Made by a program: the position numbers and the translations under genes. Shown here piece by piece: positions 1 through 9,626 of a DNA stretch of 30,975 bases (positions within the stretch are counted from its first letter, which is position 1; each line of letters begins with the position of its first letter). This DNA is from Branchiostoma floridae (Eukaryota > Chordata > Leptocardii > Amphioxiformes > Branchiostomatidae): assembly GCF_000003815.2 (NCBI RefSeq), contig NC_049991.1, positions 22,312,435-22,343,409 of the forward strand. Direction: 5' to 3'. A model generated the notes under the pieces. The model made no database searches. It was not told where the DNA came from and worked only from the letters and a program-made list of their open reading frames with translations.

Positions 1-90
1 TAATTGGCTTATTTCTGTTTAGTGTGTACATTTGGGAAATGCCTAGCTTCACCTCGGGGTAGGAAAGCGTGGCTGTATCCGCGGAAGGAA

Positions 91-216
91 CTCCTGTTGT
101 ACAGAATGTCCCAAGAGTTTGCAGTTTGCTGTACAGATTGTTCCTAGGTGTTGGCAGTTTGCTGTACAGATTGTTCCTAGTGTTGGCAGTTTGTTGCAAG
201 TTGTTCCGAGTCTTCC
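91..216. repeat. Degenerate minisatellite, 32-33 bp period, about 4 copies
   Basis: Two nearly identical copies start at 121 and 154, each with GCAGTTTGCTGTACAGATTG followed by TTCCTAG and a GTGTTG spacer. A decayed copy precedes them (from about 91, with TTGTACAGAATGTCC) and another follows (from 186, with GCAGTTTGTTGCAAG). The word TGTACAGA recurs in the 17-bp array at 2345. No coding potential is inferred. Confidence 0.75.
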
Positions 217-1516
217 CACCCAAACGTTACCCCGATTAGCAGCGGGGGTCCCGATCCACAACCAAACGCAGAAACGGCCGGTGTGTGTGAAAAAGCCGTG
301 TGGGGTTTGTTTGTTATGGAGGGCGGCTGCCGTGGATAGTTACAGGATAGGATTCCGGCATTCTCTGGCCGTGTTTTGGGTAGCTCTCCGCCAAAGGAAA
401 TGGGGCAGTAGCGACAAGAATGCGGCCCCACGGTGCGGGTAGGGTTGTAGGCAGTCTATCGCGGGTTTGTAACGTCTCAAGTGTTTGCTTTCTTCAGAAG
501 AAGGTCAAACATCACACACAGCCCACAATAGCTGCGGGCTTGATGAAGTGAAGAGTGTTAGTTCCTGTGTTCTGATGGGAGGCTGAAGTGTCTGTTTGCA
601 GGCTGTTGGCGGTTATACTGCCGTAAGACAGGTTTTACTGTGCTAAAAACCAACACAAGCCAACAACACAAACACGAATCAGTATGCAGCACTGCAACCT
701 ATCGGGGAAAACTCGCCAAATCAAGCACACAGCCAAAATGCTAAACCACCCACAACAACCCGCTCTCTGTTGCTTGTCTTTGCCGTGGTGTGTGAGATCG
801 TGCGTTACTACAGCCCGCCGAGCCTTTAATTATTGAGAACGATGTAAACAATGGTGGGAATGGTGTGGAAAGCCCGGGGGAGCGGAGTCTCCCAGGATCG
901 CGCCGTTCCCAGCGCACAGGACATTAAAATCCATTAGAAATGTCACGGACAAAAGCCTGCCATAAACAACAGCTTTGTGCAGCGGCCGCTGAAAATGGTG
1001 AATAGTTCCTGTGAATAACATGAAGTGTCGAAGGTTGGTAAATAATTCCACCATGTCAGCAGATGAAATACCGAGGACTCAGCAGCCGTGTGCAAACTCA
1101 CCAATTTTATGTACAACAATCTCAGTAAATAAGAAGCACACTGAGATTTATACAGTATGTGTCAGTTTGGAGCCTTATCAACAAATTTCTCCAAATTTCA
1201 TTAGTTATGGAAATGATGCAAAATTCATAGATATTTCTTGTACTGTAGACACCATTAATGCGGAGGAGATCCGTGTTTTGTGGCTGGGAGCTGCGTTAGT
1301 CCCACATGCTTTATAGCTGGCTGAGTCCCCCCTCCTACATTTCCACTACAAAAGATGTTCGTGAACAAGAAGATCAGCGGATTGTCATCTCCAAGCCGGG
1401 CAAAATCCCACTCAGTTGTTGAAGAGGCTTTTCTCTAATCTTGTCATTGTAGTCAGGATGGCTTTGCCCTTTTCCAGAAACTCATTAAAACTTTGCAAGT
1501 CAAAAGACTGGAGAAC
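217..1516. other. Unique sequence, no gene recognised
   Basis: I see no splice-bounded coding segment, RNA gene or strong repeat here. Short open frames are not conserved-looking and have ordinary length for random sequence. About 817-1010 holds AT-rich homeobox-like words (TTTAATTATTG, ACATTAAAATCC) next to GC-rich words, including a NotI site (GCGGCCGC). It could be a conserved non-coding element, but that cannot be judged without comparison. The stretch is probably intronic to the HS3ST gene downstream. Confidence 0.5.
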
Positions 1517-1719
1517 AACAACACCAGTCAGAGTTGGTTAATGGGCTAACAACACCAGTCAGAGTTGGTTAATGGGTTAACAACACCAGTCAGAGTTGGT
1601 TAATGGGTTGACAACACCAGTCAGTTGGTTAATGGGTTAACAACACCAGTCAGAGTTGGTTAATGGGTTAACAACACCAGTCAGAGTTGGTTAATGGGTT
1701 AACAACACCAGTCAGAGTT
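1517..1719. repeat. Minisatellite, 31-bp unit, about 6.6 copies
   Basis: Each unit begins AACAACACCAGTCAGAGTTG and ends GTTAATGGGTT. Units start at 1517, 1548, 1579, 1610, 1639 and 1670, with a partial unit at 1701. The fourth copy lacks two bases (CAGTTGG for CAGAGTTGG), giving a 29-bp unit. Copies are otherwise nearly identical, which points to recent expansion or homogenisation. Confidence 0.93.
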
Positions 1720-1731
1720 CATTGTTAACCT

Positions 1732-1837
1732 ACATGTACATAGCCTGGTTACCAAACCCCAGCCCGATCTCAAGTATCTATCGTACACGAAAGATATATC
1801 TTGAGGTTGGGGTATGGAATCCAGGCTAACATGTACA
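1732..1837. mobile_element. Short hairpin element with flanking 9-bp direct repeats (MITE-like)
   Basis: An 88-bp inverted-repeat core runs from 1741 (TAGCCTGG) to 1828 (CCAGGCTA). The arms pair again at ACCCCA/TGGGGT-type and CTCAAG/CTTGAG segments around a short central loop near 1781-1790. The nine bases ACATGTACA occur on both sides (1732-1740 and 1829-1837), as expected for a target-site duplication. ACATGTACA is itself part of a common palindromic word, so the duplication could be chance. No transposase is encoded. A non-autonomous DNA transposon is the best reading; a simple cruciform is the alternative. Confidence 0.55.
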
Positions 1838-2229
1838 GTGATGGGAAGGAATGAAACAAACTGCCAGTGATGACTTCAGTAGGAGAAACTCCAAGTTGTG
1901 CAGGAACTAGATTTATTGAAGCAGGACCTGTACAATGCAGAACATAAGTCTAGTTTTTCATTAGAATAATGGGATAAACCAAGTTGTGTGAAATTTTGGT
2001 ATCTCTGTGGTTTTGATAGATCGATCTGTGCTTACAATATTTAGCAAGTTCCTTTCTCCAACTCCAGGTTTTTTTTGTTTGTTGATGCAAGGAGCTTTTA
2101 TAAAGCTTTTCCAGGCTCCTTGCCCTTTTCTAGCTCCTTGCCCTTTTCCAGTTATAAAAGCTCCTTGGTTGATGGCAGCTATTTTCTAATTACATATGTA
2201 CCAAATGTATCCAATCATGACTAGAGCAA
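1838..2229. other. Unique sequence, no gene recognised
   Basis: No feature is seen apart from a local duplication of TCCTTGCCCTTTTC around 2116-2150. Confidence 0.5.
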
Positions 2230-2334
2230 TGTACTGGTACAATAGCTGACACACTGGAGCTGAGTACTGGTACTTGGTCCAGTGGTACAGAATAGCTGAC
2301 ACACTGGAGCTATACAGTGTACTGGTACTTGGTC
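2230..2334. repeat. Two-copy tandem duplication, about 50 bp
   Basis: AATAGCTGACACACTGGAGC occurs at 2241 and 2291. In each copy it is followed by GTACTGGTACTTGGTC. The second copy has a small insertion (TATACAGT). Confidence 0.8.
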
Positions 2335-2344
2335 TTGTTCAAGT

Positions 2345-2426
2345 GTTGTACAGAAAAGTAAGTTGTACAGAAAAGTAAGTTGTACAGAAAAGTAAGTTGT
2401 ACAGAAAAGTAAGTTGTACAGAAAAG
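2345..2426. repeat. Minisatellite, 17-bp unit GTTGTACAGAAAAGTAA, about 5 copies
   Basis: Four perfect units start at 2345, 2362, 2379 and 2396. A partial unit runs 2413-2426. Perfect identity implies a young array. The following word GCTGACACACTGG is shared with the 50-bp duplication just upstream, so the array may have expanded within an older duplicated segment. Confidence 0.92.
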
Positions 2427-2519
2427 CTGACACACTGGCCAAAATGCTGCTCATGTTTGTTTGTAAGTCACCAAGTGAGGTCTGCAGAAAATTCCCATAT
2501 ATTATATTCCCACATTCCA

Positions 2520-2595
2520 GTCAGACCAGCAGAAAAGACCCATGTTTCATGTCAGACCAGCAGAAAAGACCCATGTTTCATGTCAAACCACAACA
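2520..2595. repeat. Minisatellite, 31-bp unit, 2.5 copies
   Basis: The unit starts GTCAGACCAGCAGAAAAGAC and continues with CCATGTTTCAT. Perfect copies begin at 2520 and 2551, followed by a decayed third start (GTCAAACCACAACAAG). Confidence 0.85.
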
Positions 2596-3660
2596 AGTCG
2601 GGAATTCCCCTGTAATCATCCACAACTTTGCAGATTCTTTACTAATTATCCACAAACACAACCTTTTCAGCTGGGGATAACATAAGTTATACAAAGGAAA
2701 GCCCCTCAGCTTTAGTGCTAAACAGTCTACAATGTGAGAGCAGATTCTTCAGTAATAATCCACAACTCTACAAGACTTATCCCCAAATCAGACACTTCTA
2801 ACTTGGGCTCCATAGACCTGCAAATTGGGGCGTAATTTGCTGGCAGGGCCCAGCGGAACCTCTGTGCTGGGCAAGTTTCTGCTGGGCCAGTTTCTGGTAG
2901 TTTGTTCAGATTTTTCACTCCCCACTTGCCATTTTCCCTGTTGTGCCTGTCCACTGCCCTGCCTTTTGGCTGCTGAAGCTGAAGAGGGGCAAGCCTCAGC
3001 TGACTGGGGGAGGAGTTGACATTAGTGATCTCCTCACACCTCAATGCCAAGTGGTGTGAAGTGGTCTTATCAAAATGTAGCACTCTGGGGAGGGGGGCTA
3101 CTTACCATGCCAAACTGTGTCACATTACCAAACATGCCGAAGTGTGCAGGAAATGTTGTTGGTGTGGTGTGGGGAGTCAGGGGGGAGTAGACATTGGTGT
3201 GCAGCTGATACAAAAGGTCTGAAGGAGAAAAGTCAGAGTAGGTTTATTGTACCACATTCTGAGTTTGTCATTTGTTACTTTTGAGAAGGCTTATGACCAG
3301 ACATGTTCAGTTCAAACTTCTGGTTCCTTTACAAACCTGAAAATGTCAGCCGGCTACAAGTACCCTAACACTAGTAACAGGGGAAAGTGTATTGACAGGA
3401 CAAAAGTATGGGGCCCACCTACATTCCTTCAGATAGTAAATATTAATGATCATAACAAAACATGAGTACAAAGTTCAGATCTATACCTGTGCACAGTCTA
3501 CATCAGTACATGCCTTCACAGCAAATCATTCAAGGTGACGATACATTGGTTACACTTACAGCACAGTTTCTTCTCATTTTTATGTACACATCATTCATCA
3601 TGAGAATCATCATGTTGCAAAGGAACAAATTTCTGCAAAATATCTTTGTGGACTATTAAA
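2596..3660. other. Unique sequence, no gene recognised
   Basis: Short open frames on both strands show no recognisable domain or splice context. Nothing else is seen. Confidence 0.5.
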
Positions 3661-3729
3661 GTCAGTGCTGTAAATAAGGCCGACAGGGCTATCCAGGTTA
3701 AATAAAAGTTATTGATTGATTGATTGATA
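3661..3729 (+). mobile_element. Possible 3' tail of a non-LTR retrotransposon
   Basis: A stretch containing TAAATAAGGCCGACAGG and AGGTTAAATAAAAGTTATTG runs directly into a tetranucleotide tail (ATTG/TTGA repeats, 3711-3729). Many invertebrate CR1/L2-like retrotransposons end in an AT-rich segment followed by short simple repeats of this kind. No reverse transcriptase frame lies upstream, so this would be a severely 5'-truncated copy. It could also be an ordinary microsatellite. Confidence 0.4.
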
Positions 3730-4200
3730 TCAGTAAAGAAGTACAGTATACAGTTAACGTTAGTTGTAAGAATGCTTGTTAAGTTGTTTATCAGTTGCAC
3801 CAATCTGCAATGGAATGTGCACCAAGGTCACATCCCACCTGCCTCAAACCCTCACAAAGCTGTTGGTACGACCTTGGGTTGGGCCGACCCTGTCATGCAG
3901 GTTTGTGCGATACCAAAAGGTCACAGAACACATAGTTATTTGTGACCCCTGTAGTTATTGGTGACCCCTATAGTTGTTTGTGTGGATTAATTAGTGCCAA
4001 AAATCCCTGCAAAGTTGATAGCTTTTGTTGAGGGACAAAAGGTGTGTGATGATTAACTACAGGGAGACGTGACATGTGACATTGTGTGACATGTTTGGTA
4101 ATGTGTGGATGTGTCAGACATTTGGTTATGTGTGGCTGTGTCAGATAGCAGAGTTACCATTTCTGTACACTGCTCTGACTGAGCCTGTGTCTGTCTTGTT
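3730..4200. other. Unique sequence with weak local repeats
   Basis: No gene is seen. About 4065-4145 has loosely repeated ACATGTGACATTGTGTGAC and ATGTGTGG/CTGTGTCAGA words, a decayed short tandem repeat. Confidence 0.5.
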
Positions 4201-4590
4201 TGGGGAGAGGGGGGGTGCACCATGATTTACACAAGCCTGACGACCTTGTACAGGGGTGGGGAGGGGGCACCATGGTTTGCACACTTCTGACGACCTTGTA
4301 CAGGGGGTGGGGAGGGGGCACCATGGTTTGCACTTTTCTGACGACCTTGTACAGGGGGTGGGGAGGGGGCACCATGGTTTGCACACTTCTGATGGCCTTG
4401 TACAGGGGGTGGGGAGGGGGCACCATGGTTTGCACACTTCTGATGACCTTGTACAGGGGGTGGGGAGGGGGCACCATGGTTTGCACACTTCTGATGGCCT
4501 TGTACAGGGGGTGGGGAGGGGGGCACCATGGTTTGCACACTTCTGACGGCCTTATACAGGGGGTGGGGAGGGGGGCACCATGGTTTACTC
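4201..4590. repeat. G-rich minisatellite, 51-bp unit, about 7.6 copies
   Basis: Successive CCTTGTACAGGGGGTGGGG words are spaced 50-51 bp apart (near 4244, 4294, 4345, 4396 and onward). Each is followed by AGGGGGCACCATGGTTTGC and ACACTTCTGAYGRCC. Because 51 is a multiple of 3, several frames on both strands stay open for 100-160 codons; I do not consider these genes. The run of three to four adjacent G-tracts per unit could form quadruplexes. The G-rich core matches that of the 47-bp array at 6421. Confidence 0.95.
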
Positions 4591-5640
4591 ACTGTTCTGT
4601 AAAGTTTGTTTTCTTTCATAATGTCTGCATGTGGCTGGTATAAACAACACTTCAGCCTGAGTCTCCTGGCTCCCAGCCAGCCATAACCCAGAAACACCCA
4701 GCCAGGCCAGAACACTTACGCCAGGCCAACACTTCTCCTGTCTCCATTCTCAGGGAAACACACTCCAGACACAGTGGCACAGTAGTTGGTTACATGCCCC
4801 AGTTGTGGCTCTGTAAAGCATGACAAACAACATTCAGTCCAGCTGTACTTCTGGAGTCCATTTTGTGGACCCAAGTATTGGGGGTTGGGAACAAGTTTTG
4901 AGACATTCCATCTCGGTGACAGAGGAGCCCCTGTTGCAGTAATACAGTTAGTGTGTAAGGAGTTAGCCGCTTCCCAGACCTCAGCCAGTATTATTGTATC
5001 AGCTACTTTATTCCCACAGAGCCTCACATGCACTTTGTTCCCCCAAATCTAATTTAGCCCTGCAGTTATCCAATTCTCAGGACTTATTCAGCTTGCCAGA
5101 TCCACAGTCAAAACATGCTAATATGCAACATGAGACAGCAGGAAAAGACTGGAAAGGATTAATGATGAAGATGTTTTAGGGTGCAACAGGATAATCTTGC
5201 AGTTTTTTAGATTTAACAATTATGTCACAATATGTGTCTAACTAAACAGTTATAAGACTAGTAGAAGCAGAAACTTGCAACCACACCTGCCTTGTCCCAC
5301 AGACATCTATGTGCGTGGTACTAGTACTAGAAGCGACTGCTGAGTGTTTGCTAGACGACATATCTTTTCCAGCCCACCCCATTTCTGTTTATTTTGAGAT
5401 TTTCAGCTTCTTTCTCCCACATATTAGTCTGGTAATCTGACACCACAGGAGATTTACAAATGGAATTATGGGGGGACTATCTCCTGTCTGCCTGTACAGA
5501 CTGCCCATGTGCAGAAGTACATCCTTTTTTCTGACACTTTTTTCTGACACTCAGTATTCTGTAAACTCAGAGGTCTGTCTGAGGCTCTCATGTGAAATAG
5601 TCTTTGATTTATGCTAGCTGTGGAACCCTGCATCCATCAG
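4591..5640. other. Unique sequence, no gene recognised
   Basis: No exon-like segment, RNA gene or strong repeat is seen. Short words such as CAGCCAGCC near 4671-4705 repeat weakly. Confidence 0.5.
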
Positions 5641-5955
5641 TGTTATTCCCTGGGGCCCTGCAGCTATCTGTGCTCTTCCCTGGGGCCCTGCAGCTATCTG
5701 TGCTCTTCCCTGGGGCCCTGCAGCTATCTGTGCTCTTCCCTGGGGCCCTGCAGCTACCTGTGCTCTTCCCTGGGCCCTGCAGCTATCTGTGCCCTTCCCT
5801 GGGGCCCTGCAGCTATCTGTGCCCTTCCCTGGGGCCCTGCAGCTATCTGTGCCCTTCCCTGGGGCCCTGCAGCTATCTGTGCCCTTCCCTGGGGCCCTGC
5901 AGCTATCTGTGCCCTTCCCTGGGGCCCTGCAGCTATCTGTGCCCTTCCCTGGGGG
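5641..5955. repeat. Minisatellite, 30-bp unit, about 10.5 copies
   Basis: Each unit carries TGGGGCCCTGCAGCTATCTG followed by TGCTCTTCCC or TGCCCTTCCC. Units begin at 5651, 5681, 5711 and 5741, then 5771 (one G missing), 5800, 5830, 5860, 5890 and 5920. The 30-bp length keeps several frames open, which explains apparent 120-residue repeats of leucine, proline and cysteine. I judge it non-coding. The C/T variant splits the array into two blocks at the copy that lost a base. Confidence 0.95.
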
Positions 5956-6420
5956 CAGCTTTGCTGATATGAACAGCAGCATGGGGTAGATGTAAGACCT
6001 GGCAGCTGGCAGGTACAGCCTGGAAACTTATTACAGGAAAGTAGATCTGCATGAGGTCTTAGAATGCAATTTATTTATCCGCGACCCCGTCCCCAAAAGT
6101 TGTTTGGGTATATAAAATAGTGCGTCAGAGTACTTGCAAAGGCCAAAGTTATTCTTCCGTGCCCAACAGCGAGGTGGAAACTGTGGTGAATGGTAGAGGA
6201 ATACATCGGTGTTGATACTGTTTAAGTTTGATTACGTTGCTTTTTCGGCCAGCGGGAATTTGTGCCTTGATACTGTTACCGACACTTTCTGTGCGTTGCC
6301 TACAGTTCCATGACCTCTGCTGGGGGTCAAATCAAAGTGTCTTTTATAGAAAAATGAGCTGGCAAATCTATGCTCATTTTCAGATATTTTGTAGATTGTA
6401 CCCTGAACTTCAACATACTA
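5956..6420. other. Unique sequence with an isolated TATA-like word
   Basis: No gene is seen. TATATAAAA at 6109-6117 matches a TATA box, but no downstream first exon can be identified, so no promoter is called. Confidence 0.45.
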
Positions 6421-6752
6421 AAACACAGACCTGTGGGGAGGGGGGCACACAGACCTGTAGCACAGGTAACAGTTGTGTGGTGGGGAGGGGGGCACACAGA
6501 CCTGTAGCACAGGTAACAGTTTTGTGGTGGGGTGGGGGGCACACAGGCCTGTAGCACAGGTAACAGTTGTGTGGTGGGGTGGGGGGCACACAGACCTGTA
6601 GCACAGGTAACAGGTGGGTGGTGGGGAGGGGGGCACACAGACCTGTAGCACAGGTAATAGTTGTGTGGTGGGGAGGGGGGCACACAGACCTGTAGCACAG
6701 GTAACAGTTGTGTGGTGGGGAGGGGGGCACACAGACCTGTAGCACAGGTAAC
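6421..6752. repeat. G-rich minisatellite, 47-bp unit, 7 copies
   Basis: CACACAGACC (or the variant CACACAGGCC) recurs at 6446, 6493, 6540, 6587, 6634, 6681 and 6728, exactly 47 bp apart. Each unit has three parts: a G-rich core (GTGGGGAGGGGGGCAC, sometimes with T for A), a small perfect dyad (ACCTGT-AGC-ACAGGT), and the donor-like word CACAGGTAACAG. All three minus-strand frames are stop-free over the array, giving spurious proline- and cysteine-rich products. Confidence 0.95.
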
Positions 6753-7232
6753 AAAAAGTTGGTAGTGGGCTGAAGCATCCCAGGGTTGGGTTTAGTTGAG
6801 TGTGTGGAAAGTAGGATTTAGTTAGAAACATCTCTGCAGAAAGCAGATGGAATTAATGGAACGAGGTGTATGTAACATTGTGAGGAAAAGTTGAATGTCT
6901 GGAAGGGCTCTCTGAGATGTTATGATGTTAAAAAGTCAAAGCGAGCTGAGGTGCACGTGATGTGCGACACATTATACATGACAGATGCATATCAGAGTGT
7001 CGAGAATGCTGAACAAATGTCCCAGCATGCCTGTGTTGATCTGAGGTATGTGGTAAGTCTGGGGTCACCCGGGGTCACAGAAACAACCCCAGTTATCGCT
7101 TTGTGCCTCACAGAACTCACCCAGGAGGTACATGGGGATTTAGTGCTTGGTGTCTGTTTCGAGGAACTTATGATATGAAAAAAACTGTTGGCAGGGATGA
7201 ACATGTACTTTTTCTTGATGCTGACCAAAACC
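6753..7232. other. Unique sequence, no gene recognised
   Basis: A 95-codon open frame on the + strand (6891-7178) has no recognisable domain and no obvious splice context. I see nothing else. Confidence 0.45.
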
Positions 7233-7796
7233 CAACATGAACACAGGGTAACATGCAAGCTCAGTCTGTAACACACCCAACACAGGGTAACATTCAAGCT
7301 CAGTCTGTAACACACCCAACACAGGGTAACATGCAAGCTCAGTCTGTAACACACCCAACACAGGGTAACATTCAAGCTCAGTTTGTAACACACCTAACAC
7401 AGGGTAACATGCAAGCTCAGTCTGTAACACACCCAACACAGGGTAACATGCAAGCTCAGTCTGTAACACACCCAACACAGGGTAACATGCAAGCTCAGTC
7501 TGTAACACACCCAACACAGGGTAACATTCAAGCTCAGTTTGTAACACACCTAACACAGGGTAACATGCAAGCTCAGTCTGTAACACACCCAACACAGGGT
7601 AACATGCAAGCTCAGTCTGTAACACACCCAACACAGGGTAACATGCAAGCTCAGTTTGTAACACACCCAACACAGGGTAACATGCAAGCTCAGTCTGTAA
7701 CACACCTAACACAGGGTAACATGCAAGCTCAGTCTGTAACACACCCAACACAGGGTAACATGCAAGCTCAGTCTGTAACACACCCAACACAGGGTA
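7233..7796. repeat. Minisatellite, 39-bp unit, about 14.4 copies
   Basis: The unit is ACACCCAACACAGGGTAACA followed by TGCAAGCTCAGTCTGTA and a short join. It repeats every 39 bp with very high identity. Since 39 is 13 codons, the + frame reads MQAQSVTHPTQGN repeats (193 codons) and the minus frame YPVLGVLQTELAC repeats (228 codons). The three variable sites in the + frame (M/I, S/F, P/L) all change the amino acid, and none is silent. That is unlike a protein under constraint, so I call a non-coding array. Confidence 0.95.
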
Positions 7797-8137
7797 ATCA
7801 CTCATATGCAAGCTTATGGCCCACATGTGACTGATGTGAGGGATGCATGTCTAGGCCGACATGGGGTCAGCAGATCTGGTGGGAAAGCTGCAGGTTTGGG
7901 AAGTGGGTCCTTCTATGGGAATAGATGGAAATGAGTTCTGGTGAGGCCTTTTGTAGCACAGCCCAACATCTGTCTCCCTCTGCCTCGGGAACCCATTCCT
8001 TTTCCATTTCCATGTAGTTACAGCCCATCTCGCCTCTCATGCATGGCGAGCAGCAGGGCCATCAGGGGCAATTTCCACCCAGCTCCCAGTCTGCTCACAG
8101 CCTCAGCCGGGGATTGCTGCAGAATTCATGAGGAGGG
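7797..8137. other. Unique sequence, no gene recognised
   Basis: Nothing beyond ordinary unique sequence is seen between two arrays. Confidence 0.5.
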
Positions 8138-8502
8138 TGTAGGAGGAGGCTATGTTGTGGGAGATAGCATCACCCAGAAGCCTGGAGTAGGCTATGTTGT
8201 GGGAGATAGGATCGCCCTGAAGCCTGGAGGAGGCTATGTTGGGGAGATAGGATCGCCCTGAAGCCTGGAGGAGGCTATGTTAGGGAGATAGCATCACCCA
8301 GAAGCCTGGAGGAGGCTATGTTGTGGAGATAGCATCACCCAGAAGCCTGGAGTAGGCTATATTAGGGAGATAAGATCACCCAGAAGCCTGGAGGAGGCTA
8401 TGTTAGGGAGATAAGATCGCCCAGAAGCCTGGAGGAGGCTATGTTAGGGAGATAGCATCACCCAGAAGCCTGCAGGAGGCTATGTTAGGGAGATAGGATC
8501 GC
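8138..8502. repeat. Minisatellite, 41-42 bp unit, about 9 copies
   Basis: GGCTATGTT (or close variants) recurs near 8148, 8190, 8232, 8273, 8314, 8355, 8396, 8437 and 8478. Each is followed by GGGAGATAGCATCACCC or GGGAGATAGGATCGCCC and then AGAAGCCTGGAGGAG. Two interleaved variant classes (AGCATCACC and AGGATCGCC) alternate irregularly. Confidence 0.93.
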
Positions 8503-8576
8503 CATTAGGACCCTGCTGCTGCGGTGTTACATGTTCATCTGGTGTGACCTGGGGCAGCGCTGGTTGTGTATGCATG

Positions 8577-8695
8577 ATGTAGCCAGATGTAGCGAGATGG
8601 GGAATGGGTGATACATGTATGATGTAGCGAGATGGGGGAATGGGTGATACACGGGAGATGCGGAATGGCTGATGGGGGAACGGCTGATACATATC
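8577..8695. repeat. Degenerate tandem repeat
   Basis: Words of the form GATGTAGCGAGATGGGG and AATGGGTGATACA recur three to four times with indels. It is a decayed short array directly after the 41-bp array. Confidence 0.6.
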
Positions 8696-9036
8696 TAAAG
8701 TGATGGTAGATACGAGCCACTGGTGCGTGTGCCGACTATAAACACCCGCCACGACCTGAAATCAAATTAGGGCAAAATCAATGGATCTTTGGGGTATTGT
8801 CGCTTAACGACACCAGGGAGTAGCCAGACGGGCCGATAGCCGGCCCCGCGCCGGGGAGCAACCGGCCTTCGCTGGGCCATTCAGCTGCCACTCCAGGCAA
8901 AACAGAAATATTAGCATCCGTCCAAACTGTCTGGGGTGGGGAGATGTGTTGGTGTGAGTGTGAGCAAAGATGGCAGAGATGGAATCCTGTAGTGTAAGCG
9001 TACATGTATGTGGCCCGCAGGCAGCACTAGTGTAAG

Positions 9037-9215
9037 TGGCTGATCCTGAAGGGTTGTGTTGGGGCCTGAAGGTTTGTGTTGGGACAACAGTTATGGCTGA
9101 TCCTGAAGGGTTGTGTTGGGGCCTGAAGGGTTGTGTTGGGGCCTGAAGGGTTGTGTTGGGACAATACTTATGGCTGATCCTGAAGGGTTGTGTTGGGACA
9201 ACAGTTATGGCTGCT
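9037..9215. repeat. Nested minisatellite: 20-bp unit inside a longer unit
   Basis: The 20-mer CCTGAAGGGTTGTGTTGGGG (last base variable) occurs singly or in runs of two or three. Each run is closed by ACAACAGTTATGGCTGAT or a near variant. The closing phrase marks a longer, variable-length unit. This two-level structure suggests expansion at both scales. Confidence 0.85.
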
Positions 9216-9626
9216 CCACAAAAGGCCAGGAGTTGCTGCTGTTTTGCCTCCACCCTGACCTCTTCTGGCTTAGCACGTGTAGTGTTAGAAAACTGTACCG
9301 TTTAATTTATACAGTAGTCAGGATAAAATACTGTCAAAAGAAAACAAGTGGGAGTTTCTATCTCAACTTCTGCGTGGATGTTTCCTGCCTGACAAGATCA
9401 GTTGTCTGCATTTTCTTTGCTTACATACAACACGAAAATGTCTGTGTTTGTGTGTGTTAGTCATATATTGTTGTCTAATATTCAAACCACAGAAGTCAAA
9501 CCCAGTAACATACAGTTTAGCTTATAGACTAGTTCCTTACTATACTGTTAACCATTCTTTGTCATTTTTGTTTATTATTTATACTTTGACCACTCCATCT
9601 CACTGTTTGTTTGTTGTTGATTCCAT
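9216..9626. other. Probable end of the HS3ST intron
   Basis: AT-rich unique sequence with short GT and GTTT simple repeats (9436-9458 and 9603-9616). It leads into the splice acceptor of the exon at 9657. No other exon is recognised. Confidence 0.5.

Noticed and set aside
4141-4715. Cysteine/proline-rich 115-162 codon minus-strand frames
   Set aside because: A 51-bp unit keeps frames open on both strands. No signal peptide, domain or splice structure is recognised.
6109-6117. TATATAAAA as a core promoter
   Set aside because: No initiator, first exon or downstream reading frame can be tied to it.
7140-7826. 228-codon minus-strand frame of 13-residue repeats
   Set aside because: It coincides with a 39-bp tandem array. 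The overlapping + frame is equally open, and the variable sites show no sign of protein constraint.
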